From contig NC_134646.1 of NCBI RefSeq assembly GCF_030463565.1, forward strand, positions 61,211,710 to 61,275,709: a stretch of DNA of 64,000 nt, read 5' to 3'. Both the position numbers and the translations under genes were made by a program. The notes below the pieces were generated by a model. It saw only the letters and a program-made list of their open reading frames with translations. It was not told where the DNA came from and did not search any database. This DNA comes from Pelecanus crispus (lineage: Eukaryota > Chordata > Aves > Pelecaniformes > Pelecanidae). Shown here one piece after another: positions 36,965 to 49,503 of this stretch; the first letter of the stretch is position 1, and every line of letters begins with the position of its first letter.

Positions 36965-39900
36965 AGGCCATCTGATCTTAATGGATGATTTAAACCTTAA
37001 TGGTCCAAAGGAAGAAAACAAAATCTCCTCACATTCCAGTGCCACTACAAGTATGTTCAAGAAAATGGCATCAGGCTCTGGATATGTAAGTTAGTTTAAC
37101 CTCAGCTCTTACTCCTGAATCCACCCAATCCAGAGGTCTGTAAAAGCCACTTCAGGCACAGGCTGAATATTTTAATATATATTCTATACCTCACTCTGAT
37201 AGTGACTCAGATCACAGTACATCAATTAATACAAGCCTTTGTTAAAAATTTAAAGATCAAGGATGCAAGCAAATTTGACAAGTGTTAAATTTTAAATCTG
37301 ACTTAAATAAAATTCAAGTTAAATAAAGACTACTATTAAAAGTTATTAAGTTTAAAGATTCTGGAGTCTTTTGGACTCCATGTTTGTCAGACTGCAGGAA
37401 ACATATATTAGTAGGTTGAATGTCCCAACTGTAATTATGAGAAGTCTAGACAACTGGCATTTTTCCGAGCTGCAAGACACAGCCTGAGTAACAGAGAAAA
37501 AAAGCAAGTGAAGTGCTCCACTCGGACTTGGACAGTTGTCAGAACAATGAGAAAAAGGCAAATGCGCCGAACTGCCATCACAAAATCCAAACACTTTGTG
37601 AATATTAGAAATTAAGTCCACAAACCACAATGAGATGTCATTTTTGAGCTGTTGACAGCCAACCAGTAACAGGTACAAAATTGCTGTGAAATTAGTAATC
37701 AGGAGTACTAAAGGGACTCACTATGAAATAGCTGTGCATAACGTGGTGCACATATCCCTGGCTTAAAGCTGCCTTAGCACTGTGAAGTGGCAAATATGAC
37801 ATCCATGGTTCCAGAAGAGATACAGGTAAGTACAGACTGCTAAGCCTGAACATCTCTGTATCAGGCAAATCAACAACAACTATGACAGAAAACTTAATTA
37901 ACATACACAGAGAATTAAAAAACAAAACAAAACAAAAAAATCCCAAACCAAAACAAAACCCAAACCCAAACTTTCAAAGCCCTTCACCAGTAATTTCTGA
38001 GAAAACTGAGCCTGACTTTTGCAGTATTTCTCTAATTGGCTAATGTTCTGATTCTATTTAAAATAGCAAATTAAAATGTTCTCATGTAAATTAGCAGAGG
38101 GAACTTAATTTTCATTCTTTACTTTCAGTACTTCCCATCGTTTCTTCTCTTGACCCAAAGCACCTCTTACCACTTGTATCACTTCACAGGAACACTTTGT
38201 GATTATAAAATAGTAGACTAAAAGCAGTCCTTTAACTGCCAGCATGCACTGCTATAAAATTGCATGTGGTTTAAAAAAAAAAAAACCACCAACCCACACC
38301 CACCAATGAATTACTACAACATTTGTCACAGTTGCATGCATGAAAATTAAGGCTTGTACACAACATGACCAATTCAGACCTCCAATATGTTTTTCTGATA
38401 GACAAGCAGCATTTAGTATTTAAAGCAACACCATATATGTATATATGTTTTGCAACAATAAGATGCAACCGACATTTTCTCCAGTTTCTAACACCCCCAA
38501 CCTATAAAGAAGTTTTCTCATAGCACAGTCTCTCAGTCTCTGAAAGCAACTTCATCTCAGTTAAAAAGAAATGCAATCTAGGATTGTTTTGGTACTCAAA
38601 AAACCTGCAGGCTCTTGAAACTAAACCTACTGTATTACAATTTTCTGTAAATCATCTTCACTCAAAGACCTTGGAATGGGCTTACTTAAATGAAAGCCAA
38701 TTTTTTCCAAGTTTTATTATTTACATAGCTCCTTGTACTAAAAACATTTATAACTGAGCAGTTACAAATGATGTGTTAGCATGAAATTATAGTCATTGGA
38801 AACCTGATGAAGAGAAAGCTAGTGCAGATACTTAAATAGTAAGAATTTCTGTCTAAAAGGAAGCTGAACCATCTTGCAACTCAAACTGCCTAATCATCTT
38901 TTTCATTAATTTATCAGAGATGGAATACTTGCCACCTTACAACTTAAGCAGCTGACAAATATTCATCTTTAGCCTTTGTAAGAGCAAAAAGAAACTTACA
39001 AATATTTAGGACACTGCTTGCATTTACTAAAGAGATGACAGAATGCTATGTACAAAGAGATGCATAAAAACACAACCAATAAAACTGGCAATTTTTCGCT
39101 TCCAGTGCTACAGCTTCACAGTATTTCCCAAAGTTTGGTTGGTTTTTTTTTTTTAAAGTGTATGAATCTAATATTCTTCGTATCTCTGCTTGCAACGTTA
39201 TTGATTTCAGCAAGTTGTTCAATTTTCTAATTTCATTTATTTCAAATAGCTTTAACCCTTCAACCGTAAAATTGGAAACCTTTTCATTATGTTATGTTTG
39301 CTGTCGGATTGCCTAATGTCATGTGATCGTGAAGCAAAACATGATTTTGAAAACGTTAAGACTGTTTTGAGCACTTCAAACCAATTTACTCAATGCACTA
39401 GTTGTTGCCACATTAAAATCATAGCTTTAACACTTTGTTAAAGAAAGTAATAAATAAAAAGGCAGCAGAAAAATACTGTATTAGAAATATAAGTATACGT
39501 TTGGAGAAGACATGAAAAATTAAAGATAAAATAATAAGTGAAATATGATATGCTTTTGTGTTTCATTCTGCTATTTTCCTACTCAGTTACTGAGTGGACA
39601 TGATTTGATTTCAGTATGTATTTCTGGGATAAATTCTGTACTTTCATTTTCTAAAGATGTTTCAATTACAGTCAATTAAGTAAAAGGAATACAGCAGCGA
39701 TTACTTAGTTATCAATTAATTAAATGCTCAACAAAGGAATTATTTCCTCCAGGTCAACTGGCTTACACTGTATTATGTTTCTAGAAAAAGTGGATTACAA
39801 AGTCTAGGCCAGAACTGAGAAAACCCTGCCATTGCATATATAATAATCAGGATGGAAATATTAATACTAAAATGCTTGCTAGTGAATCTTACTATCCAAC

Positions 39901-40854
39901 AAGAGGATACCAGATCAGAGGTAATACACAGAATGTTGTGTTATCTGACTTATCACTTTGCTTGAATCGAACTCAGTTTTTGTTGTGTTAATGAATTCTA
40001 CTTACTATTCAGGTTCCATAAAAATCCTGTTTTCTTCATGTAATAGAGATAATGGTCACTAAACAAACTGCAAAGCTGTAAAGCATAATCTTTTGACTGT
40101 ATAGTGAGTGTTAAGTATTACTAATGACAGTCCAGCAAGGAAGGCTAGCACAAAAGCAAGGGGGCGGGTGGAGGAAATCAAACCTAGTTTACATGCATGC
40201 TATCAGATAACAACTACAACACTACACATGACACTAACAAGAGTAGTCATTCCTACAGGACTAGGAAAACTAATTCACAACTATTTAAACAAACTGAGCT
40301 CAAGTCTTCCTCAACATAGTGTGTAAATGTCCAAGAAGGAGCAAAAGTATTGACTGGGAAGAACAAAAAGTACCCAAAGATGGGTTCTCAAGAGTTAATA
40401 GAAGTAAAAAAAAAAAATCACTCCAGATAATTTATTCAAATTGTATTTCCTAAATCTCAAGGATAACTGTATTTATATGAAGGAAATGTAATGATCCAAC
40501 TAAACTGTGCAAGTTCCATAAAGAAGAAATTTAAAAAGGACACACACCTTCTAGTGACAAACATATCCTTGATAAAAACTTTTCTAGGCAACAGAAGCGA
40601 TTTTTTCCTAGCAGCTCCACCCCTTCTTGTGTCCTGACTAATCTCAGGTTAGGATCAGAATATGCTGCAGTTCACGGACAGACACAAACTGTCACGCCTA
40701 TACAACATGCTAAGCCCTTATATGCAGGCTCTAAGAATCCAAATCATTAAGAATCCTGAAGCTTTTATGATTTGTCACTATCACTATATCGATGCTGTAG
40801 ACATTACGCCCACTGTAACCATGGTATAAACTAGAGAGAAACTGAGCAATTTAC
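36727..40854 (-). other. KLHL5: KLHL5 intron between BACK and first kelch exon
   Basis: A 4.1 kb AT-rich intron. It has a 27-base A run at 36935-36961 and further A/T tracts. I see no element or exon in it. Confidence 0.75.
36935..36961 (+). repeat. Poly(A) tract, 27 bases
   Basis: An uninterrupted A run in a KLHL5 intron, with no element identified upstream. Confidence 0.9.
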
Positions 40855-41067
40855 TTGTGGTGCAAGCAGAGGCAGTCTAATGTAAGCCAGGAGTTTACTG
40901 AGATCTTTCCTTCTCTGTTCCAAATCATGTCGAACCCACGTAAGTAGTGCATTCAGTATAGTTTCTTCATTAGGAATATTCATGTCATCACTTGCTAAAA
41001 GTTTTGCAATTTCAGTGGCTGGCAATAATAGAAATTCCTGGTTTCTAATTACTTCCATGAAGTTTTC
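40855..41067 (-). CDS. KLHL5: KLHL5 coding exon: BACK domain
   Basis: Encodes [60 protein letters not shown] and [11 protein letters not shown], the BACK domain that positions the kelch propeller relative to Cullin-3. It is 71 codons, phase 0 at both ends. The acceptor is TTTTTCAG and the donor GTAAAT. Confidence 0.97.
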
Positions 41068-44000
41068 CTGAAAAAGAAAAGTATTTTTAATACAGGTGAC
41101 ATCATACTTTGAAGACATTTTATAGAACTCCTACTATATCTTCCCCTCTTTTCCCTCCCATCACACCATCTCTCAGTTGTGCCAGTAAACACCACTTGAG
41201 AACTGACCTGGGAGGGAAAAAAAAAAAAAAAAAAAAAAGTAAAACAAAAATGTACTGAGTTACTCTGACCCCTGATCATTTCCCCAATTCTATCATTCAG
41301 TCCCACAGACAGATGTGCTGAAACAACTGAGGTGGAAGTGTATGGACAGAAACGAGCAACGGGTCGTGGGGGTTATATCTTGGCACTGCAAATTGAAGAA
41401 ACACTTTCTGAAGTATAGTTTAAAAAAAAAAAAAAATGGTGCAGCTTGTTCCTGGGACAATGTAGAATTCAGTGTAAGATGCTTTGTCAAGCAAAGAGCA
41501 CAATATGCTACAACTACTGGGCACATCTAACTGTTTTCATTACTGCTAGATTAAACTATGGCATTAAATTTTCAGCAGAAATAAACAACACTAACAATTT
41601 TATTGTTGATTTTAAACGGATTATTTTAAGTTTATTTTACTGCTTTGTAGACTTTATACAGCTGATCTGATTGACTGGGGAGCAAAACATACAAAGAATT
41701 CACAACATTGTACATGCCTTGCTTTAATAATAATATTTACTTTGATAGGATTCGATTTTCTAACTTTCATCCTGCCATTTCCAGCAACAAATCCTTACTT
41801 CAAAATAGGAAAGTCACAATATGTAACATTTCCGACACTGATATCCTATTATTTCATAATACTAGGACTTGCAGAATGTTCTGTAAGGATTCTCGAGAAC
41901 TCAGGCAGAAATAGCAGAAAACTATGTAGAAACACAGTCAGCACTATGAACTTACAGTGAGAAACCTGAATGTAACAGAAAAGGGCGAGATCGTGTCTCT
42001 CCTCTTTCCCCATACACCTTTACGGGGCAGCAAAGGAAAGAAAAGTAAAAGCAGTCTATGACTCACAACATGTTCTTCTATTTTGGTAGCTCAAAACCCA
42101 GTTAACCTCGCACTCCAAACTGAGAGTAACTTCATGTCAATGAAATGGTATTACAATCAATTTAATAAATGCACTGTTGATTGCTAGATAGCTAGCCAAT
42201 GGGATGCTGCTTTTGCTCTGCCATCACAGGTACCTCCAAAACACCTGGAGCATAAAGTGCATTAGATCCACAGACAGGGAAGTCTAACTGGGCCTAATAT
42301 CAAAATTAGCCTTACTTAGTATCTTGTTTAATAATTTAAAAAGAATTGCACACTAATTAAAAAACTCTGGATTAGAACCACATACACATTGGAAAGGAAA
42401 AAAAAAAAAAGAAAAAAGGATTTTTAGGTCAAAAGACCAGGGAGAAACTTGGGAGCAGAAGCAGGACCTGCACTGCAGAACAGGTACGAATTTAGCATAT
42501 AAAATGGCAACAAAAACATACAGTACAGTTTGGCATTGCATATGCAAAACACATCATGACAACAAAGCGAAAAAGGTAACACATCTTCCTTTTTATTGCT
42601 TAGTCTACTCATTTCAAAGCTATACTTCAGTACTCCAAAAATATTAACTAATTAAAGAATGCTGAGCAAAGAGGAAAAAACTAATGAGGAGTAAACCAGT
42701 CTACCTTACATGAAAGCCACACATCCGTAAGATGGCTACAAGATGTCTAAGGGGGAAAGATCAAAGTGACTCCATTCCACAGGTAAGTCTGGAGTTGAAA
42801 TTAGGAAAAGAATTGGAAGTGTTATCTGTGCACATAACTGTATTCCTGGATAGAATTTGGAAAGGAAAATTTTACATTTAATATCTGAAAAGCTTTCCTA
42901 CTAGAGACATCCAATTGGCTACACAAAAGTAGTGCTTCCAAGAGAAAACTGTACTAGATTAGAAGGGAGACAGAACTGTCTTTTCCTCTTTAATTCATTT
43001 AACTCTCTGTATTACAAAATGAAAGTTAAGAAAAGGAGCAAATACAGGAATTAAAAACAGTGAAAGGACTGTAGCAATATTCAGTAGTACTACACATGCA
43101 CTGCTATTTATTTTACTCTGATACCGAATGCTTGGGAGTAAAATTGAAGCTGAAAAATGGTCAAAATTATTTCCAGAGTTTAAACATGCAGTTCACAGAA
43201 ATTCAGATTCCACTGAGTTCATTTTTTCCATTCCTGTTTTTTTGTTGATTCTCTGTCCTAGAGAGTATGCAAGCTGGAACTGTGCTTTTAGTTTTGCTGA
43301 GTAAACAGGCAGTGAGCACTGACAAAGAGAAAAGCCAACACTTACTACCTTAAACTTTCCATATTGTCTATCCGGATCACAGGAAGAGGAAGGGGAAAGC
43401 ACCTGCATGGAAAGTTTCCTTTGTCTCTGAAGGCAACGACAAGCTGATCCTGCGTAAGTCAGTCAGGGATCCTCTTTGGAAAGCTTTTTTCCAACTGGAT
43501 TTCATCACTTCAACAGCTGTTGTGTGTAAAAAGCCTGATTTTCCTTCTTGTTGCTTGCAGACAATTGCTTTCTGATGGGAACAAGTTCAACTTCCTCTTG
43601 CTCCCATTCTATTTTTAAAGCTGAGACTTCTTTTGAGCAGAGTATCAAAGCATTCCACTGGGAATACAGCCACTCTTTGGCCTACGTCTGGGTTTTTTTA
43701 TAATCAGAATCTGACAATTCCTCTTCCTCTACAGACAGAGATTCTGAAGACAAAAAGGAGGAGCCAGTGTATCTCCTAGCATTCTTAACCTCCTCATTAG
43801 CCTTTTCTTTCCTTCTTCTTATGGGAACTCTCTGTGGAAGAACAGGATATTTCAGAGAACAAACGGTCTGCAGTTTCAAGTCCCTTGCTTTCTGGTCCTG
43901 AAAGTAAAAAAGAGAGTTTCCCACCCCCAAAATTAGCTCCTCAAAGAGCTTGGAAACTTTATCAAATGAGTAGCCTGAGGTCTATGTATTAGCTAAAACA

Positions 44001-47000
44001 GGGACGTGCAGTCCCTGTGCTCAATGCTGTGCATTGCTCATTCACATCACAACCTTAAATTCAACCTTCAGCAACTGCAGAGTGAGTAATACTGATATTG
44101 TTAACCACAGGTCTGCCTTGGACTTGATACCGAGCAAAACAGTATTAGGAGCATATAAAAGGTAAGATGTCATGATGGTTATTTCTAAGTGGTACTTAAT
44201 TCCCACACCGGGATCCAGTGAGACAAGTAGTCCCCCTCTACACTGTGTCAGAAGGACTAGAACCTCGGAGGGCATCAGAACACCTGCAGGCTGAGAAGGA
44301 CAGTACGCTGAGGTGGCCCAGCAGGCAGCTCTAACCACAGGGCTCTCTTTAAACTCTGAACCTGGGCAGCTGAAAAGCAAGAGGTGCTTGACTCACGGGA
44401 TCTGAATGAGAACAAACAGGGAGTGTAATTCTGTCTACTGGCTGCTTCAATCAGCTGGTCAACTGAGGTATGAATTCACTAAGAACTAAGCTATCTGACC
44501 TCCTGGTAAACTATTAATAGTCAGATAGACATCAGATAGCAGCTATTTTACTTTAGTCAGTTTTGCCTGCTGTGTTAAATGATAAACCAACCTAATGCTT
44601 TCAGTGCGCCCAGGGTTTGTTTAGAGTACAACTATTGTAGCTTAACGCCTCTCTGCAGAGTTTCTGGATTCCAAAACAGGCTGGGCAGCACACAGAAACC
44701 TATTTAGTCTTGCCAAGGCAGTACTGATCTACGGTACTAGGCAGAACTTAGGGAACTTGACAGACAGAAATATCTTGGGTTTTCACAGGTGAAAAGAAGT
44801 GAATAAATATTTCCCAGTCAGATGATTACTGAGCAGGATATTTTGGACTGCAATTTCAGGTGCAAGAGTATAATATCATTGTTTTGGGCACTAACACGAT
44901 CTTCGGGTCTGGCCCTCTGTGGACAAAAAAAAAATACTGAAATTTCTCACCCTGTTCATGCTCCCCCTACCAAAAGAACAAACTGTCCTGGCCGTTGCAA
45001 GAAAAAAAGACAAATTATGCCTCTTTGATTCCTCCTCCCAAATCATAAACTCCATATTGCAATGATTTTTTGTTACCCAACTCCTGCCTTACAGGAGAAA
45101 GCAAATCTAAGTGTCCCACATCTATTCTTCTGCAAAATTCCTAGCTTCTATACTTGGCCTCAATCTGTTTCTCTATCCTCTCTAAGTTTTTCTTCTTATA
45201 AACAGCCATTGGCTGTGCTCAGAAATCATGCAAACTCCAAAATTAACTTTATCTGAATCTTGTAACATTATCACTGCTCACGCACTTCTGAAGATTTCTG
45301 ATGAAAATCAAAATGGCTTTTCACTCTGCTTTAAGCATGGAAGGCTGAGCAACAAAGATTACAAAGCTATCTACAAACGGGATGGACTCAGGCACTATCA
45401 TGTATAATGTTTAGAATGTCTGCTTTTTCTTTTTTGGTTGTAATTAAGGAAGTTAAAATCTGGCTACTGAAGAAGCTACCTGACACTTACCTAAGAACAC
45501 CTCACTGCTCACCACAGATATTTCATGTTCTGGAAACGCAGGCTAGCTTTTCCTCACCTGAAAGTATTAACTCCCATTTTGTTTACTTTTTTGTGGAAGA
45601 GGAGCTATGGGTTTTCATTCAAGGTGCACTATCAACTGTTTCAAACAAAGAAGATGACAAAAGGGGTGTTTCTTTTGACATTGTGAAGACAGCAAACGCA
45701 CAGAAGGCATTTTGTGCAAAAAGGCTTTACAAATTAAAGTGAACAGCTACACTGCTAGGCAGCCTAATAAAATTCCTAAATTTATAATTGTATGACCCCA
45801 ATACTACATATAAACTACAGCAAAACAGGATAACCTTTGTACAAAAGATACCTTTACCCAGATACACCTCACGATTCTGTCAACTGTATTTTAAAACCCT
45901 GATGCAGAAACCCCAGAGCTGCTCTTTATACAGCATTAACTTCACTACCGATAACCAGTTTATTTCACGTTTCACTTAATGCACCCTGAGGATTTTTCAA
46001 ACTTTAGTTTGCAATGTCAAAAATTGACCTGTTTTGATGATAACCTTAAAAATTATTCTCCTCTGAAAAAACAACTCATCAACTGTCAACACAGTAAGCA
46101 ATAAAGTAATGCAACACTTAAGTCCTTTTAGCATAACATACATCTACATCTTTAATATGAAGAGGTGCAGCATTCAAATCCTTCTTATTAATTTATTTTT
46201 TTAATCATACTGTATTATGTGATTAAAATCATGCCATAAAATCATGCTAATGCTTTCCAGTGACACCGAATGAACATTAGTCAGACAGAGCAGGTCTATT
46301 AACAGAGGTAGGCCTACTGGGATAACTCACTGATTGGTCCTTCAGTTTAACCAAATGCTCATTTCATCTGAATTTCTAGTCTTCATGTAAAGAACTATTT
46401 TAATGAAGCAGGTACAATGATTATCAAATTATAGTATGTATCATAAAAACCTTTGAAACTGAGAAGTTGTTTTAATTGCAGAAAAACAGTTATATGGCAA
46501 TCTGATTTTTTTTTTCTGTCAAAGGAAAATAAAAACTCATAGAAAATAATGTAAATAAATTAAAATTTAAGTATTTTATATTGTTCATTACCTTCTGGTT
46601 CAAGTCCTTTAAAAGAACCAAAATTACATGGAAAAGCCAGAATTATATACTATTCTCAGTATAATCCCCCGTTGTGCTATGCTGCCCACTGCAGCATAAA
46701 AATAATTCATTGTTTTAACAAACAGAATTTCCAGGTACTACACGTGCGCTTAACCCTTATGCTCTAATACTTCTTAATGGAAAGAGCATCAAGTGGCTAG
46801 CACTTACTACTGTTGAACATTTTCTTTTTTCAAACAGCTTTTAAACAAATGAAATTACCTGGGGATTTATTTTAATTGAAGATTCAATTGGACTATACAT
46901 TTCTATGCAGTTTCCATAGCAACATTCATTTCAAACTAAAGAAGCTGCTTCTCTATTACTCATTATTACTAAAATTCAATTTCATGTCTCTGTTGGAACT

Positions 47001-48720
47001 AAACAACATTAACAGAGGCCTTGGGAAGAATCCATCTAGCACAACTAATTAGTTTTGAAAATGGCTTTTTAAAATCCACCTAATTTAAATTTCATCCACG
47101 TCTAAGCCTTAAAAGCCACAATTTTGCCACTGAAGTAAACAACAGCCAAAAGGCATACAACTATTTTCCTGTGGTCCGAACAAAAGAAAAGATAGCTGCT
47201 GTAAAAGAATGGCTTTTAGAAAGTTCACAGCTCCTTTCCGCCACAAGTCATGAATTGCCAGTGAAAATAGTAAGACTACTATCCCTAACACCGTTCTGAT
47301 CTTGGCAGTCCACTTATAAGGGACATGACAATAACACAGACCAAACTATACGCTTATTCTGAAAAAGAACAGATAGGCCAGAGGAGGGAGGTTTTGCATA
47401 CTTTTTGTATTGCTGTCTCACTCAACATTAATTCTAGTAGTCCTCAAAGGCATAAGTCACATTTATCTTTACTGTTTCATCTGTCTACCTAATTGCAGTC
47501 TCCTTATTTTTGTTTGAGCAATAATGAAGATCAAGAATAGAAACATGTAAGTTACAATCTGCACACTATTTATTGACCTGTTTTGGTAAATTTTAGTGTG
47601 TACACGATTTTAAATACATCACAGATCTACTCACTGAGTAAGAACATTGTTTCATATAAAAAAAGAGCTATTTTAAACTGTTACACATACTAAACAAAGT
47701 TATTTTAAGCCAAGAAGAAATAATTAAAAAGAAAAAGTAGTTTTAAAACCAGCAAAAAACTAAGGCAGCAAGAGGAGAAGCCATGGATTTCTAATACTAA
47801 TTACAAGACAGAAATTATACCTTTTGGATCTAATCCAATAGCTTCATGGCAATGCAATGCCATGCCACACAAGCAAATTCAGTACTATCTTCATTCCCAC
47901 ATCTCTTACGCAGTATCTACATGCCCTCATTCAGGTCCCAAGAGCTTACACAGGCAAAATTTCATCAAGAAGAGAGAAAAATGCCTCACAAAACTGCAAA
48001 GAACTGATGAACTGACTTGCCTGAGAGATAATTCTCCTGCCACCTTCTGCTGATAACATTACTAAAATACTCTCGTGAGAAGGAAAAGAAGAACATTTTA
48101 CATTAAGATAAAAGGATGACTGTTAAGAAGATGAAGTTTAATTAAGCTGGCAGGTCAGTCTTTCTACAGGTTAACTGAAAATATCATTGGCAAATTTATA
48201 TTTAGTCACATATTGCCTAGCCTAAGATTAAATTATTTGATGCCATCCTGACATCCCACTACTAAGAAATTAAGGATAATGCAGAATTGGCGAATGCCCA
48301 CATTCATACCCCTAGTATAAATTAGAACCTGATTACTCCAGCTCATTACAAAACAAGAATTCTACAGTTTCATTTAGTAATGTGTTATTTTGGACTAGAT
48401 GATGGCAGCTTGCCCACTGTTAAGGTTGTAGTTTTTGACTGACAGAAATAAGAACAAGCATTTGAATGATTTTATTAAATGCATATCACACAATCCCATT
48501 ACTGTTACAGGGAGCCATTAATGCTTGCCTATTTCCTTCCAACTCTAAACCAGCAACTTTATAGTTATTTTGCCATTTCTCATCATGGGAACATATGTGC
48601 ATTCTTGCTTGGAAAATGATCAAGGCTTTCTGGGGGGAAAAACATTAGTATTTTATTCAGGAAAACATTCTGTATTTTCATTACTAAATAAAGCAGATGA
48701 TATTTAAAAGAACAACATAC
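41068..48720 (-). other. KLHL5: KLHL5 intron between BTB end and BACK exon
   Basis: A 7.65 kb intron, phase 0 at both ends. It contains a possible alternative last exon at 43682-43897. Outside that, the sequence is AT-rich with A/T tracts (for example 41218-41237) and no recognisable repeat. Confidence 0.75.
43682..43897 (-). other. Possible alternative last exon of KLHL5, or remnant coding sequence (hypothetical)
   Basis: A minus-strand open block of 71 codons and a TAG directly follows a strong acceptor (CTCTCTTTTTTACTTTCAG ends at 43898). It reads DQKARDLKLQTVCSLKYPV at its start, has a basic middle (IRRRKEKANEEVKNARR) and an acidic Ser-rich end (SSESLSVEEEELSDSDYKK). I do not recognise the protein. 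The block is open in phase 0, the phase in which the preceding KLHL5 exon ends, and an AATAAA lies downstream at 43107-43112. The other frame beyond a run of seven T on the plus strand (43693-43699) is also basic, so it may instead be a decayed coding relic. Confidence 0.3.
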
Positions 48721-48917
48721 CATAGTGTAGTTGTGAGCCACCTTGTGCAAGTCAGTGCAACCCTGCGCATCGGCAAAAGATCGGATTCCAAGGCAATTGG
48801 ATGGGTGAAGCTGCTTCATTAGGAATTTACAGCATGCTTCTACAACCTGAGAGAGCTGAAGAAGGCAAGCTGTAGACAACAGGCACTCAATGTTATCTTC
48901 TTTTAATTCAAGGCGAC
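48721..48917 (-). CDS. KLHL5: KLHL5 coding exon: end of BTB, start of BACK
   Basis: Encodes [40 protein letters not shown] and [20 protein letters not shown] up to HNYTM. It covers the last BTB helices and the 3-box/BACK entry. The acceptor is ATATTACTAG and the donor GTATGT. It ends in phase 0, which matters for the candidate alternative exon at 43682-43897. Confidence 0.97.
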
Positions 48918-49366
48918 CTAGTAATATTAAAAAGGAGATCACATTACTTTGCTCTCATCATTTGTTAAATTCACTAAAACTCAGAGGCAACAGAATTATT
49001 TACAGATTATATGACAGAATATAAGGCTTAGCAAACATCACTCTCAGCAACAGATAACCAGTTTTTTCAAAATTAGTACCTATAATGACATAAGGAAAGG
49101 GAATCCTAATAAGATTCCTTTTTTTGTCAGTCATGATACATTTAAAATATTCACATAATACTATATTAATTTATTTAACAAATTATCAGAGAAACTATAT
49201 CCTACCAGGTTGCCTCAGGTAACAGCAATGCTGATTTCTATTTATTTATAAGGAGTTAAATAATGTGAATAATCATTTCTAAAGAGCATTTGAAATCTAG
49301 TAATGGAATACAATGCTCACAGGAGGACAATTCATTAGATGAAATTCCCATTTTCATTCTAATTAC

Positions 49367-49503
49367 CTGTATATGCATATTGAACCAGAGCCCACAATGC
49401 ATTTGGCTCCACACCTTCCATCTTGATTTCTTCCTGTCTTGCTTCCCTTACGTCATTAGTGAACATTGCCGCGAAGTAGTCCGAAACAGAGGAGAGAACC
49501 AAT
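49367..49503 (-). CDS. KLHL5: KLHL5 coding exon: BTB core
   Basis: Encodes [40 protein letters not shown] and QYAYTG, the core of the BTB fold used for dimerisation and Cullin-3 binding. The acceptor is TACTCAG and the donor GTAATT. It enters in phase 2 and leaves in phase 1. Confidence 0.96.

Noticed and set aside
44042-44380. 112-codon minus-strand open frame upstream of the candidate exon
   Set aside because: No recognised domain and no convincing acceptor and donor pair. I could not join it in frame to the block at 43682-43897.
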